This document shows positions 34,867 through 46,450 of a stretch of 64,000 nt of DNA, in pieces. The position numbers and the translations under genes are program-made. The notes under the pieces are model-generated. The model saw only the letters and a list, made by a program, of their open reading frames with translations. It searched no databases and had not been told where the DNA came from. Position 1 is the first letter of the stretch. Each line of letters starts with the position of its first letter. This stretch comes from Nissolia schottii (Eukaryota; Streptophyta; Magnoliopsida; Fabales; Fabaceae): assembly GCA_003254905.1 (NCBI GenBank), contig QANU01066119.1:504087-568086 (forward strand). Direction: 5' to 3'.

Positions 34867-36947
34867 TGGTTGAAAGCTTAATTTGAAATTTTCAGTCGTT
34901 CAAAATAATATATCCTCCTTTACGGCTTTCAGATCCTTGAGGGCATGGTTATTAAACTCTCGAGTTAACTTGTAAACTCTTACGAGTTTACGATTTCACA
35001 ACACAAAACGAGTTAACACTCATGTAAACTCTTTTTTGGTAAACTCATACGAGTTTAAGTAAACTCTCGATTTTACTAGCGAGTTTACGAGTTAAAATAT
35101 ACCTACGAGTTTACGAGTTTATCTCAAGATGTATGAATTTGGTAACTTTTTTAGATACTTAGTTGATTTTGTGTGTTTTAGACCATATTTATCGAGTTTA
35201 CTAAGCCGATTTTATATATTTATCAAAATTGAGTTATGTTTTATCAAACTATAAAGTAATACATGTACATAATAAAGTATGACATAACTAAGTGCCATGC
35301 ATTAAGGTATATTTTATGATTTTTTTTATTTATTTTATTTTAAAGTTAACATTATTCAATGTCAATTAGGAATACAAAATTTAATCTTGTTTAGTTCCTA
35401 ATTATATTGCTTATAACATATATTTTTTTACATATGTAAACTCTTACGAGTTTACGAGTCGAGTTTACGATTCGAGTTTACTGAGCCTTCACGAGTTTAC
35501 TTAAACTCTCGAGTTTGACAACCTTGCTTGAGGGATCCAATTGCAGTATAGTCGGGTATAGTCGTATCCACAGGGAGTTGCAAAAATACCATTCTTGAGT
35601 TTAGTTAATTAAACAATGAAGTGAAGGATTTGGTAAATTGCTTGCTAGTTTTAAATAAGTAAATAAACAACATAAAAATAAATAGGCAACAAATCAGAGG
35701 TAGATCCGGAAGCTTGTTGGGACTTGAATCATATCAAAGTTTCATGCATCCATTTACTTAGTACACAGAATTCTCATTTCATTGATTGCCCGCCACCAGT
35801 TCTTAACTTGTTCATCGCTTTCGCGCATGAAAAGTTCACAGATTTCCTTTGTTAAACTGTCACTCTCGCACACAAGCTTAACAAAGTACGCCAGTGTTAT
35901 TCTAGGTGTTAAAACGGCTAATCCTTTATTCCAGTTATGGTAACAAGAATTAGATGAAATGATTTAGTTCTAACCAATGATTGTAACTTTTGTTCACAAC
36001 ATTTAAGTCTAGAATCTAGCTTATCATAGCAAGATTGATCTTAACTTGGTTATAACTTAATTAGTATAACTTTCGCTCATACAAGTAAGTCTCAAATCAA
36101 GAATCAAAACACTAAACAAAAGCTAGCATTAAGTATAAAATCATCCAAGTGAATCATAGAAACGGATAGATTCATATGCAAAAAGTTACATGGATACAAT
36201 CATACTACAATACTCATCAAAATCCCAACAACAAGAGGATTAAAAATCCATCTTACAAGAGAATCTCAGAGGCAAGGTTTGGACGCTTACCATGACACGT
36301 TCTCACGCTATCATGACGGCAGCCGCCGAGCTTCCTCGATCTCCTGACTCCTTCACCGGCCTCCTCTTTGTTGATAAACTAACATAAGCTTTAAAGTACA
36401 AAAGAATGAAGTGTTTTGTGGGGGAAAGGGGGGTATGGGTATGGAATGAGATTAATGAATGGCACGACCTCCTCTATTTATAGGCATCGCTCAACGGTTT
36501 GGGCACCACCGCTGAGCAATTTGGTTATTATCGCTGAGCAGCCATGAGTTATAGCTAAGCGGCTTGGCCATTCTTTGCGGCTGCTCGGCTGGCATAATTA
36601 ATGTGACGGCTGACTTTGCAGGGGCGGTGCCGACATGTCAGGGTGGCGCCAGCTGGCGTCATAAATGCGCCGGCAGCAAGTGGCTTCGAGGGTACTACCG
36701 TTGAGCGGTACAGGGTACACCGCTGAGCGGTATGCTCGTCTGATTTGGTCTTTTCCTTCTTATTTCCTCTTTTGCCCTTTGCCCCATTCTTCAGGGATTA
36801 TTCTTCAATTAATTATGCTTGCATCCATCTTTAATAATAGATTATAAAACCTACAAAAGTGGGGATTTTAGTTAGATAATTCTTTAAAACATAAGCGAAT
36901 GAGTGCCATTTTAATAGTTGAAAATTGTGTAAATTGGGCACTTATCA
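34867..36947 (-). repeat. Right LTR of the outer gypsy element, with hAT MITE insertion
   Basis: Same family as the left LTR (18288-19828) and, without the 584-base insertion and its duplicated target, of about the same length. It ends TTATCA at 36947. The end at 34867 reads TGGTTGAAAGC instead of TGTTGAAAGC. Confidence 0.85.
34944..35527. mobile_element. hAT-type MITE with 8-bp TSD
   Basis: 584 bases flanked by the direct repeat CTTGAGGG at 34936-34943 and 35528-35535. Ends are imperfect inverted repeats (left CATGGTTATTAAACTC; right, read in reverse, CAAGGTTGTCAAACTC). Inside, GAGTTTAC and its complement recur many times near both ends. The 8-base target duplication and CA-GG ends point to hAT-type mobility. 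It has no coding capacity and is absent from the sister LTR at 18350, so it arrived after the outer element. Confidence 0.88.
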
Positions 36948-37990
36948 AGTATGCTTGAGGATTTATGTGGGAAAACATTATCTTAGACCACATGCACAAT
37001 TCTAGTAGCTGATTGCTAATAAAGCAATGACTCAGCCTACTGTTAGAAATGTGTACGCATTTAGTCCCAAGACAAGTCAGAATGGTCTCGAAGGGCATGC
37101 AGAATGGTCTCCATAACATGATTAGAGCATCGAGGGCAGGAACTATCCAAAGAAAAATGACGACTCACACGATTCACATTAGTCAGTTAAGCTTATCTAG
37201 AAATCAGATAGAGGAAGGATTTCACCCACTCAACTCCCTTCCACTTCCAAATTAACCTGAAAAGGGGTTCTCTGATGTGTATAGAATCCTCTCCCGATAG
37301 AGTTGAATAAGTTGATTTAATAGAAAAAGAGTCGTCATGGCTAGGAGCCCAGGCAACGTAATCATCGCCTAGACTAGGGGAAGGGGGATGGATAACTATC
37401 ATCAGATTACATATAGTACCAGGTAAAATAGGCGAAATGCGAGCCCAATCCCAATTACCTTCATCATTCACAAAACGGGCGATAATGAGATAGAGATCAA
37501 ACTGCGGAATAAGAACTAAAGAGTATGCCTCCAACGATATGAACCCAGGGATCCAATGATCTTTCCAAAACCTAATAGTATTCCCATTGCCCACCCGCCA
37601 AATAATGTTATCACGGACATGTTGCCAGGCTTTCGTAATACATTTCCAAGCATTCGACTGGTTAGTCTTCGGCTTGACTTTAGGAATGATAGCCTCTCCA
37701 CATCTGTATTTACTCCTCAAAACCTAGGCCCAGAGAGATTCCTTGTTCATAATAAGACCCCAACCAAGCTTAGCCAAGAAAGATATATTCGACAATCTAA
37801 CTTGACGAAGGCCAAGCCCACCTTCTGCTTTCGATTTACATACTGAATTCCAAGAGACCAAGCTAATACGTCTGCTTCCATCCACAGAACCCCAAAGAAA
37901 ACTTCTAACAGTTTTATCAATGAGATTACAAACTTTTGCCGAGAGAAGGCAAGTCTGCATGATATAAGAGGGGCTAGCTTCAATCACAGA
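36948..37990 (-). pseudogene. LINE (L1-type) ORF2 C-terminal fragment
   Basis: Non-LTR retrotransposon protein fragment on the minus strand, from the end of the RT domain into the zinc-binding (zf-RVT) domain. Blocks: PSYIMQTCLLSAKVCNLIDK, RSFLWGSVDGSRRISLVSWN, EGGLGLRQVRLSNISFLAKL, RSKYRCGE, IIWRVGNGNTIRFWKDHWI, and CPRCSNHVMETILHALRD in the next frame. A stop at 37721-37723 (Gln codon position) and a frameshift near 37193 disrupt it. Both ends are cut; the low-coordinate end abuts the outer gypsy LTR. Confidence 0.85.
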
Positions 37991-38274
37991 CTTACAATCA
38001 GTGAATATCAAAAACTAGTACAATCTCTACAAGGAAAATTTAGCAAACTTTTTGTTATCTTTTTTATCAGCAAACCGCGAAGTATGCGGCTCAGCGTGTA
38101 ACTTCTTTCAAGAATCTAAAAGCTTAAAAAATAATTCCACTTGATTAATTCCAAACCAAATTCACCTCAACTAATTAATACAATCCAATTGAGTCTAAAT
38201 ACAGCAACAGAACATTAGAAATGTGAAAGTATTAGTATCAGCATTCGCTTGTGTGCAACAGTATTTGGCATATT
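37991..38274. other. Short gene-poor stretch
   Basis: AT-rich sequence between the LINE fragment and the duplicated P450 upstream segment. Nothing recognisable. Confidence 0.4.
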
Positions 38275-38449
38275 GTCAAACTAATTGAGAAAAAAAAATG
38301 CCGAGTGGAATCGTTGACCATGAATATTACTCGTAAATTTTAAATCTGATATCTTAATTTTATTTTATTCTTTTATGAGACAAATCTAATATCTCAAATT
38401 AACGAAGAGTATCATATCAATTGAAAAATAAGGAGCAACTAGCAACAAA

Positions 38450-38498
<49 letters not shown>

Positions 38499-39050
38499 GA
38501 GTCCAACAAAGTCAAAAGAAAATTAAAGGAAAAAAAATGCTTCTCGTGTACAACGTTGGTCAACATAAGCCTTCAGCCCAAATTGGTACAGCATAAAAAC
38601 TAAGAACTTTGAAGACAAGATTGGTTAAAGACAAACTCTATAATTTCTAGCATAGCATAAAATATTTGTCAAGTTGTCAAATTAATTGGGAAAGAAGTGC
38701 CAAGTGAAATTATTGACCATGAATATTGCTAGTCCTTTTTAAATCTAATATCTTTATTTTATTTTATTTTTTACGAGACAAATCTTATATCTCAAATTAA
38801 CAAAGAATATCATATCAATTGAAAAATAAGGAGCAACTAGCAACAAATAATTATATATCTCATGGCATAAGGGTGATTGGACCCGTCAAGCCTATGCTTC
38901 GTCGTTCATAAACCATCGTGTACGTTGGTCAACATAAGCCTTCAGCCCAAAGTGGCATAGCATAAAAAAAAATGAAAAAAAAAAAAAAGGAGCTTTGAAG
39001 ACATGATTGGATAAAGACAAACTCTATAATTTCTAGCAAAGCATAAAAAA
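38275..39050 (+). repeat. Tandem duplication upstream of P450-2
   Basis: Two copies, 38275-38667 and 38676-39050, share long blocks such as AAAAATAAGGAGCAACTAGC, GTTGGTCAACATAAGCCTTC and ACTCTATAATTTCTAGCA. A third related copy lies at 42640-43050. The shared blocks include TTGACC and TTGGTCAA, which contain W-box cores, though no regulatory role is shown. The first copy contains a long (TA)n tract at 38453-38494. Confidence 0.8.
38453..38494. repeat. TA microsatellite
   Basis: More than 40 bases of alternating A and T; the sister copy at about 38850 has only ATTATATATC, so the tract expanded after the duplication. Confidence 0.9.
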
Positions 39051-39137
39051 ATAGGAGTAACGTGCATAATAACTGTTATTTATTAATAAAAAAATACAAC
39101 AAATTATATACCAATCAGCGTACCAATTGATGAGTCC

Positions 39138-39145
39138 TATAAATA
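39138..39145 (+). promoter_or_regulatory. TATA box of P450-2
   Basis: TATAAATA, about 150 bases before the ATG at 39297, a fitting distance for a plant promoter with a leader of roughly 120 bases. Confidence 0.65.
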
Positions 39146-39296
39146 CACAAGTAAATCAGAGAGCTGGATATAAGCCAGTGAGTGTGCGTTTTATCATCAT
39201 ATTCCTCACAATCAATACGAGCTAGCTCTTTGAATACATACATACATACACACACATATATAGTGTTCCTCTTAGTTAATTTCCTCACAACTAAGT

Positions 39297-41012
39297 ATGG
39301 TGTCGCCAGTTGTTGTATACATAATCCTTCCTGTGTTTGTGACTCTCTTCTTCTTGTTCTTCAAAAACCAAAAAAGCAAGAAGCAACATTTACCCTTTCC
39401 ACCCGGTCCTAGAGGGCTCCCCATAGTAGGGAACCTTCATCAAATAGATCAACCAAATTTCCACCATCAGCTATGGGAACTCTCCAAGAAATACGGTTCT
39501 CTATTTTCCCTTCAAGTAGGTTTAAGGCCCACTATTGTTGTTACCTCACCCAAAGTGGCCAAAGAGACACTCAAAGACCATGACCTTGCGTTTTGTGGAC
39601 GCCCTAAGCTACTTGGCCTCCAAACAATGTCCTATAATGGCATAGATATAGGATTCTCCCAATACAATGATAGTTGGAGAGAAATCAGAAAAATAAGTGT
39701 TTCCCATGTCCTTAGTGCTATGCGCGTCTCTAGCTTTTCCTCAATAAGACAATTTGAGGTCAAGCAGATTATTCAAAGAATATCTAGGCATGCCTCTTGT
39801 TCTAAAGTTACAAACTTGAGTGAGGTTTTGTTGTCTCTTACCTGCACCATCATTTGTAGGAGTGCTTTCGGAAGAAGGTATGAAGATGATGATCATGATC
39901 ATGACGATGAGGCAGTTGATCAAAAGAGCAAGTTCCATGATTTGCTCAACGATTGTCAGGCCATGTTTACCACCTTCTTTGTTTCCGACTATATTCCATT
40001 CTTGGGTTGGATCGATAGACTCACCGGACAGCGCGCACGTCTCCACAAGACTTTCAACCGGTTGGATACTTTCTACCAACAAGTCATTGATGAGCACATG
40101 GATCCCAACAGAAAGACTCCCGAAAAAGAGGATCTAATTGATGTCTTGCTTCAACTGAAGAAGGAACGCTCGTTTTCCATAGACCTCACTTATGATCGAA
40201 TCAAAGCAGTGTTCATGGTAATTTGCACTCCTCTGTTCTCATTTTATAATTTCATTTATTTTAACTGTATTTTCGTTTAAAAGGACCGAAACCATGCATA
40301 TATATTGACCTCCTGTATAATTATATATATATATATATATGGATTCCATCTACTTTAATTAAATCAATCCTAATTCTATTCTATTTTATTTTATTTTGTC
40401 CACCAGAACTTACTTACAGGTGGAACGGATGGAACTGCAGCCACAATTGTTTGGGCCATGACTGAACTAATAAGAAACCCAAGAGTAATGGAGAAAGTTC
40501 AAGAAGAAATTAGGAGCTTTGTCGGCAAGAAGGATTTCGTAGATGAAGATGACATTGAAAATCTTACCTATTTCAAGGCAGTAATGAAAGAGACGTTAAG
40601 ATTGCATCCTGCGGTGAATATGATGCAGAGAGAAACAAATCAAGATTGCATTATAGATGGCTACCATATTCCTGCCAAGACATTAGTGTATATAAATGTT
40701 TGGGCCATTCAAAGAGATCCTGATGCTTGGAAAGACCCTGAAGAGTTCTATCCAGAGAGGTTCTTAGACAATGCAATAGATTTTCGTGGACAAGATTTCG
40801 AGCTAATGCCATTTGGTACAGGTCGTAGAATATGTCCAGGTATGCATATGGGAGTTGTAACTCTAGATATTATCCTTGCTAACCTTCTTCATTCCTTTAA
40901 TTGGAAATTGCCAGAAGGGATGAAAAAGGAAGACATCGATAATGAAGTATTGCCTGGAATTTCTCAGCATAAGAAGAATCCTCTTTGTCTTGTTGCTAAG
41001 AGACAGATATAA
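39297..41012 (+). CDS. Cytochrome P450, CYP83/CYP71-clan type (P450-2)
   Basis: Endoplasmic-reticulum haem monooxygenase, clearly related to P450-1 (same intron position, same blocks). Exons 39297-40217 and 40407-41012; protein 508 residues. Start MVSPVVVYIILPVFVTLFF gives a membrane anchor; proline hinge FPPGPRGLP; WREIRK C-helix; ExxR as ETLR (369-372); YPERF; haem loop FGTGRRICPG with Cys at about 450. Two oddities: the I-helix reads GGTDGT, with Gly where the family has the conserved Thr of (A/G)GxDT; and an acidic, His-containing insertion DDDHDHDDE follows FGRRYE, from a short GAT/CAT-rich repeat near 39886-39912. The frame is open and splice sites are good, so it may be expressed. An altered oxygen-activation site could mean reduced or changed chemistry. 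Substrate unknown. Confidence 0.93.
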
Positions 41013-41421
41013 AAGTCAAGTATACTTGTATTAAGTAGGGATAATGGCACCAAACCTATCCTCCTTGGAGTTTGAAAGTATTGCACAAGCACTCCTTTTG
41101 TTTGGAAAGATTACTCCTTTCTCATTCATTTTGTTACCATCAAATAATGGGCTTTGTGAAGGTCCATATAATAAATAATATGTAGCACTTTTTGGGTTTT
41201 TTTAATTTATTAAGATGTGTGCATTTCATTTTATTTTATTTTATTTTTTAATATGAATGTATTTCTTAAATAAAGAAAAGTGTTGAAGGATAGTTAAAAT
41301 TTCATAAAATAAATAAAAAGTAAGACGTGTATGTAACGACAATGATATTATGGTATGAATTTAGGATATCAGGCAAGTCCAAATCCTTACTTAGGTTCAG
41401 TGTATCCACATATACGATTAG
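41013..41421 (+). other. 3' region of P450-2
   Basis: Untranslated region and flank. The part from 41139 on is duplicated at 55038. Confidence 0.6.
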
Positions 41422-41918
41422 CAAAAATGCTACATGTACACCCAATTTTATACACCCATACATACACCATTAATAATCCACAAACTTTATTCTCATGAGT
41501 GCACAAACATTACAAACTTATAGATGATATTCCCAATTATACTTAATTAAATGCACAAACATTACAAGCATTAAAATACAAACTTTATGTATATAAGTAT
41601 ATGGTGTATGTATGGTGTATATTTTTTGGTGTACGTGTAGCAGGACTCTACGATTAGAGAGTACAATCGTAGTAGTTAGACAATAGCTCAGGTAGTCAGT
41701 CAGAGTACTTGTATCAGCATATATAGTTGGTAGTTTTAATTTAGAACAGTTAATCAGCAGATCAGTTAACATCTTAGACAATTAGTCAGCACCGTTACAA
41801 CAGCTCAACCATTAGTTCCCCAATAGTGGGTCCTTATAATTGTAGCATTCCAACCATGATCAGTTCATGATAGTTAGCCAGTTGTAACCGTAGTTCAGTT
41901 AGTGGTTATAGCACAGTT
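41139..41918 (+). repeat. P450-2 3' flank, copy 1 of a segmental duplication
   Basis: This matches 55038-55577 almost base for base except for the MITE 41422-41648 and its duplicated target. Its right part consists of many short GTTAG/CAGTTA pieces. Confidence 0.9.
41422..41648. mobile_element. Mutator-type MITE with 9-bp TSD and known empty site
   Basis: 227 bases, flanked by TACGATTAG at 41413-41421 and 41649-41657. Ends are inverted: left has ATGCTACATGTACACC, right in reverse CCTGCTACACGTACACC. The duplicate flank at 55309-55317 has a single TACGATTAG without the insert, which proves the insertion boundaries. No coding capacity. Confidence 0.93.
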
Positions 41919-42057
41919 AGCCAAGCCAGTGATAATAGATAGGCAGTAGTTACCTGAGTAACCAGACAGTACGGTCAAAGTAGCATTGTTAGCCAACATA
42001 GCTACGGTAGGTTAGTCCGTCATCATAGAATAGTAACCAGCATACCATGATTGGACG
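41919..42057. other. Spacer of short degenerate repeats
   Basis: Continues the GTTAG/CAGTTA pattern of the flank. Nothing else seen. Confidence 0.4.
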
Positions 42058-42090
42058 GATATGGAACGGATGAAACTGCAGCCACAATTG
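42058..42090 (+). pseudogene. Fragment of P450 exon 2
   Basis: About 33 bases (with ACTGCAGCCACAATTGT) match the start of P450-2 exon 2 at 40418-40452 with small changes. It joins directly to the cysteine protease remnant, so the break falls at about 42090. Confidence 0.7.
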
Positions 42091-43065
<975 letters not shown>

Positions 43066-43670
43066 TTGCGCACCTACCCTAATTTAGCAAAAAGCGCTCT
43101 AACCACTTGTACACCACAACAAATCACGCGCCTCCTTCGTTTTCTCTCTATGTGTGTCTTCCTCTGCGTACTGCACTTCGTTTTGCTCTGCTTTTCAGTC
43201 TTCTTCCCTATTCGTTTGTCTTCTTCTTCTTCTTGGTTTTGCTCTGCGTTTTGCTCTGTGGCTTCTTCTCTGTTCATTTCTCTCTTTTCTATTCATTTTT
43301 TCATCTATGCGCCTTCTCTTCTATTCACTTTTCTCGTTTCGTCATGGAGCCGAATCGTCTAAATTTAGCTGGCAAGGAGCCCTAGTTTATGGAGTTGTTG
43401 ATGGATAGTTTCAACTATGATACGGCGGCAGCGCCCCAACGATCATTGTTGGAAGGTAAATTAAATATGTGAAGGTTGTGTCTAAAGATCAACAACGGTT
43501 GTGTCTCTCATAATGAGATAGTTGTGTCTTATACAACACAATAGTTAGGTCTCTTATAACATGATCATTGTGTTTTACTTCTCAGATAGTGTGGTACGTG
43601 GCCTCAGCATTCCAACTCAAGTAACATCTGACGTTAACCATGAAGCTATTGTTTTAGCATTCACTTCTAA
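43066..43670. other. Unassigned stretch before copia-2
   Basis: CT-rich, then at 43344 an ATG with MEPNRLNLAGKEP followed by a stop, then unrelated sequence. It resembles a leader and first exon but matches nothing I know. It ends abruptly at CACAGTTGGGCC (43671) where copia sequence starts. Confidence 0.35.
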
Positions 43671-45198
43671 TCACAGTTGGGCCCGTGCCATGCGGATGGC
43701 ATTGCTATCCAAGAATAAGCTTTCTTTTGCTGATGGATCCATCGACATTCCTGCCAAGAACAATTCCTTGTACCCTCACTGGGAGCGTTGCAATCAAATG
43801 GTGCTTTCGTGGCTAATCCGAGCAGTGGATCCCTCTATCGCTCAAAGCATCATCTGGATCGATCGTGCTTGTGATGTCTGGCAGGAGTTAAAGGATCGCT
43901 TCTCCCAGGGCGATTTGTTCAGAATTGCCGATCTGCAAGAAGAAATTGCCTCACTTAAGCAAGGTGAACTTTCTGCTACCAAATTTTTCACTGAATTAAA
44001 GGTTTTGTGGGATGAACTTGATGTGTTCAGGCCTACGCCTTTTTGCTCTTGTGCAATTCCTTGTTCTTGTGGTGCTTTATCCACAATGAAATCTCAGAAA
44101 GATGCTGATAGGATAATTCGATTCTTGAAAGGTTTGAACGAATCTTTTCAAACTGTTAGATCTCAAATTTTACTCATGGACCCCTTGCCCCCAATCAATC
44201 GGATTTTTTCCTTGGTTATTCAACATGAAAGACAGATCACGGCTGTTCCTGATGCCAAGCTTATGCTTAATTTCTCATCTACTGCTAACCAATCCACTGG
44301 TGATAAATCCACTAATCTTTCTAAAGGCAAGAAGTGCACTTTTTGTGGTTTTCGTGGCCACACAGTAGATGAGTGCTATAAGAAGCACGGGTAACCTGCT
44401 GGCTACAAGTTCAAGTCTAACACACGAAGGGCTAATGCTGTCACTACTGATTCATCTAATGCCACTGCTGCTGCTGATGTATCCAATGTGCAATTTGGAT
44501 TTACTCCGGATCAGTACCAAAGTCTACTGGCCCTGATTCAGAAACCAGGCTCAGCACCCCCTTCAGCATATGTCAACATAGCCAATTCTGGTTCTTCTTC
44601 AGGTAGATTCGATCCTGTACCTTGGATCCTGGACTCTGGAGCCACGGATCATATTTGTTGCTCAATGGAATATTTTAACTCTCACAGGATGCTTGATCCC
44701 CCGGTTACCATTTCCTTGCCCAATGGCCAGTCTCTAATATCTAAAATTTCAGGCACAATTATCTTTAATAACAGGCTATGTCTTACCAATGTCCTGTTTA
44801 TTCCCAATTTTGCTTTCAATCTGATTGCAATAACAAAGCTATGCCTTGACAATGACTGCATTCTTAGAGTGTGTTTTGACTCTTGTGCAATCCAGGATTG
44901 CCACAGCATGGAGGAGATTGGACTTGCTAATGTGGAGCAAGGCTTATACATACTAAAAGATCCCGTCATCTGCACTTCTTCTTCAGTCCCTTTACATTCA
45001 ATAAATTTTGTTCAAAATACTGTATTTGACTTGTGGCATTTTCGCCTTGGACATGTACCTAAAGAGAAATTGAAGCTAATGCATAAACATTTTGATTTCA
45101 TTTCTGCTGGTGTTCACAATTCTTTTGCTTGTGATGTCTGTCACTTGGCCAAACAGAAAGCTTTACCCTTTGCACTTAGCTCTTCTCATTCATCTCAT
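43671..45198 (+). pseudogene. copia-2: gag, protease and start of integrase, truncated
   Basis: Nearly identical to the same part of copia-1 (46570-48099), starting HSWARAMRMALLSKNKLSFA. It lacks the first part of gag and the LTR. A stop at 44392-44394 (TAA where copia-1 has the TAT Tyr codon after KKHG) breaks the frame just after the zinc knuckle CTFCGFRGHTVDEC. Protease motif WILDSGATDHICC is intact. The frame runs into the N gap. It keeps the T6 tract that is T7 in copia-1, so its gag-pol junction is open. Confidence 0.88.
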
Positions 45199-45763
45199 NN
45201 NNNNNNNNNNNNNNNNNNNNNNNNNNNNNNNNNNNNNNNNNNNNNNNNNNNNNNNNNNNNNNNNNNNNNNNNNNNNNNNNNNNNNNNNNNNNNNNNNNNN
45301 NNNNNNNNNNNNNNNNNNNNNNNNNNNNNNNNNNNNNNNNNNNNNNNNNNNNNNNNNNNNNNNNNNNNNNNNNNNNNNNNNNNNNNNNNNNNNNNNNNNN
45401 NNNNNNNNNNNNNNNNNNNNNNNNNNNNNNNNNNNNNNNNNNNNNNNNNNNNNNNNNNNNNNNNNNNNNNNNNNNNNNNNNNNNNNNNNNNNNNNNNNNN
45501 NNNNNNNNNNNNNNNNNNNNNNNNNNNNNNNNNNNNNNNNNNNNNNNNNNNNNNNNNNNNNNNNNNNNNNNNNNNNNNNNNNNNNNNNNNNNNNNNNNNN
45601 NNNNNNNNNNNNNNNNNNNNNNNNNNNNNNNNNNNNNNNNNNNNNNNNNNNNNNNNNNNNNNNNNNNNNNNNNNNNNNNNNNNNNNNNNNNNNNNNNNNN
45701 NNNNNNNNNNNNNNNNNNNNNNNNNNNNNNNNNNNNNNNNNNNNNNNNNNNNNNNNNNNNNNN
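45199..45763. other. Assembly gap (N run)
   Basis: 565 unknown bases between copia-2 and unrelated sequence, at the position where two nearly identical copia copies lie 3 kb apart. The gap may hide the rest of copia-2 or mark a misjoin. Confidence 0.95.
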
Positions 45764-46207
45764 GAACAAATATATAACATGCAATGTCGCTGGAATGAAT
45801 AGTTCAATTGTGTTACTTCTTTGGTCTTAACGGTTTCTTAATTTTAGCCTTAAAGTGATGCGCAAATCTAAGCCAGTACTCAACACCAAATTCAAACTTT
45901 AATTTGTGCCCCTCCCCCTTTTCTAACAACTTTATGATTTTTTCAAAAGGAGTGTTCATAACGGTATAGGCTTTGCATTTCAGAAAATGGGAATGAAGAG
46001 ATTTTGATTGTTTGTTGAGTTGGTCACCTACTATATGGACCCCTCCGCCACCCTCCTATTCCACTGAAATTGTGACAAGTTATGCTCTCTATTCAAAAAT
46101 CATTGTCCAAGAAGACAATTGTTTTTTGGCATTAGGTTTCTAGTGACCCTGTTCAATGGGACAATAATAATAATAGGTTCAAACAAATAGCGAAAGATAA
46201 CAATACC
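45764..46207. other. Gene-poor spacer before copia-1
   Basis: No coding region or repeat recognised. Confidence 0.4.
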
Positions 46208-46397
46208 TATTAGAGAGTGACAGCTAGGCAGTTAAGTTAGTTAGAGGGGTAAAATTATTGGTTGCTTGTAGCACAAGCTTCTGCTGCTGTTTGTATATAT
46301 ACAAGGCACATGCCTGAGTTAATGCAAGTTCTTCCATTCAGTTACAATTCAGTTTTCTTTCCCTCCTTTCCATCACTCTCAACTTCATTCTCTATCA
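46208..46397 (+). repeat. 5' LTR of copia-1
   Basis: 190 bases with a TATATATAC box near 46295. It is followed at once by the primer site. Confidence 0.88.
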
Positions 46398-46450
46398 TGG
46401 TATCATCGATTTTTTAGCTTCCGCTTCCTCTTCTCTTCCATTTTTCCGCC

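Larger units (their letters stand above)
18288..36947 (-). mobile_element. Outer Ty3/gypsy element, minus strand, pol-less, interrupted by nested insertions
   Basis: Two LTRs in the same orientation (left 18288-19828, right about 34867-36947) enclose, on the minus strand, a gag pseudogene and the post-pol tail with polypurine tract. Protease, reverse transcriptase and integrase are absent: gag is followed at once by the sequence that in the inner element comes after pol (a GCGCTTCCTGGGAGGCAACC segment at about 33590-33612). The primer site and start of gag are missing beside the right LTR. The inner element sits at 20639-32206. Flanking bases (GAATT left, AGTAT right) do not match, so either the TSD has been lost or the two ends come from different insertions. 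It could not have moved without help. Confidence 0.8.

Noticed and set aside
43066-43408. Three overlapping Phe/Leu/Ser-rich open frames
   Set aside because: CT-rich leader-like DNA open in all frames; no motif.
45176-45807. Open frames across the second N run
   Set aside because: Artefact of unknown bases.
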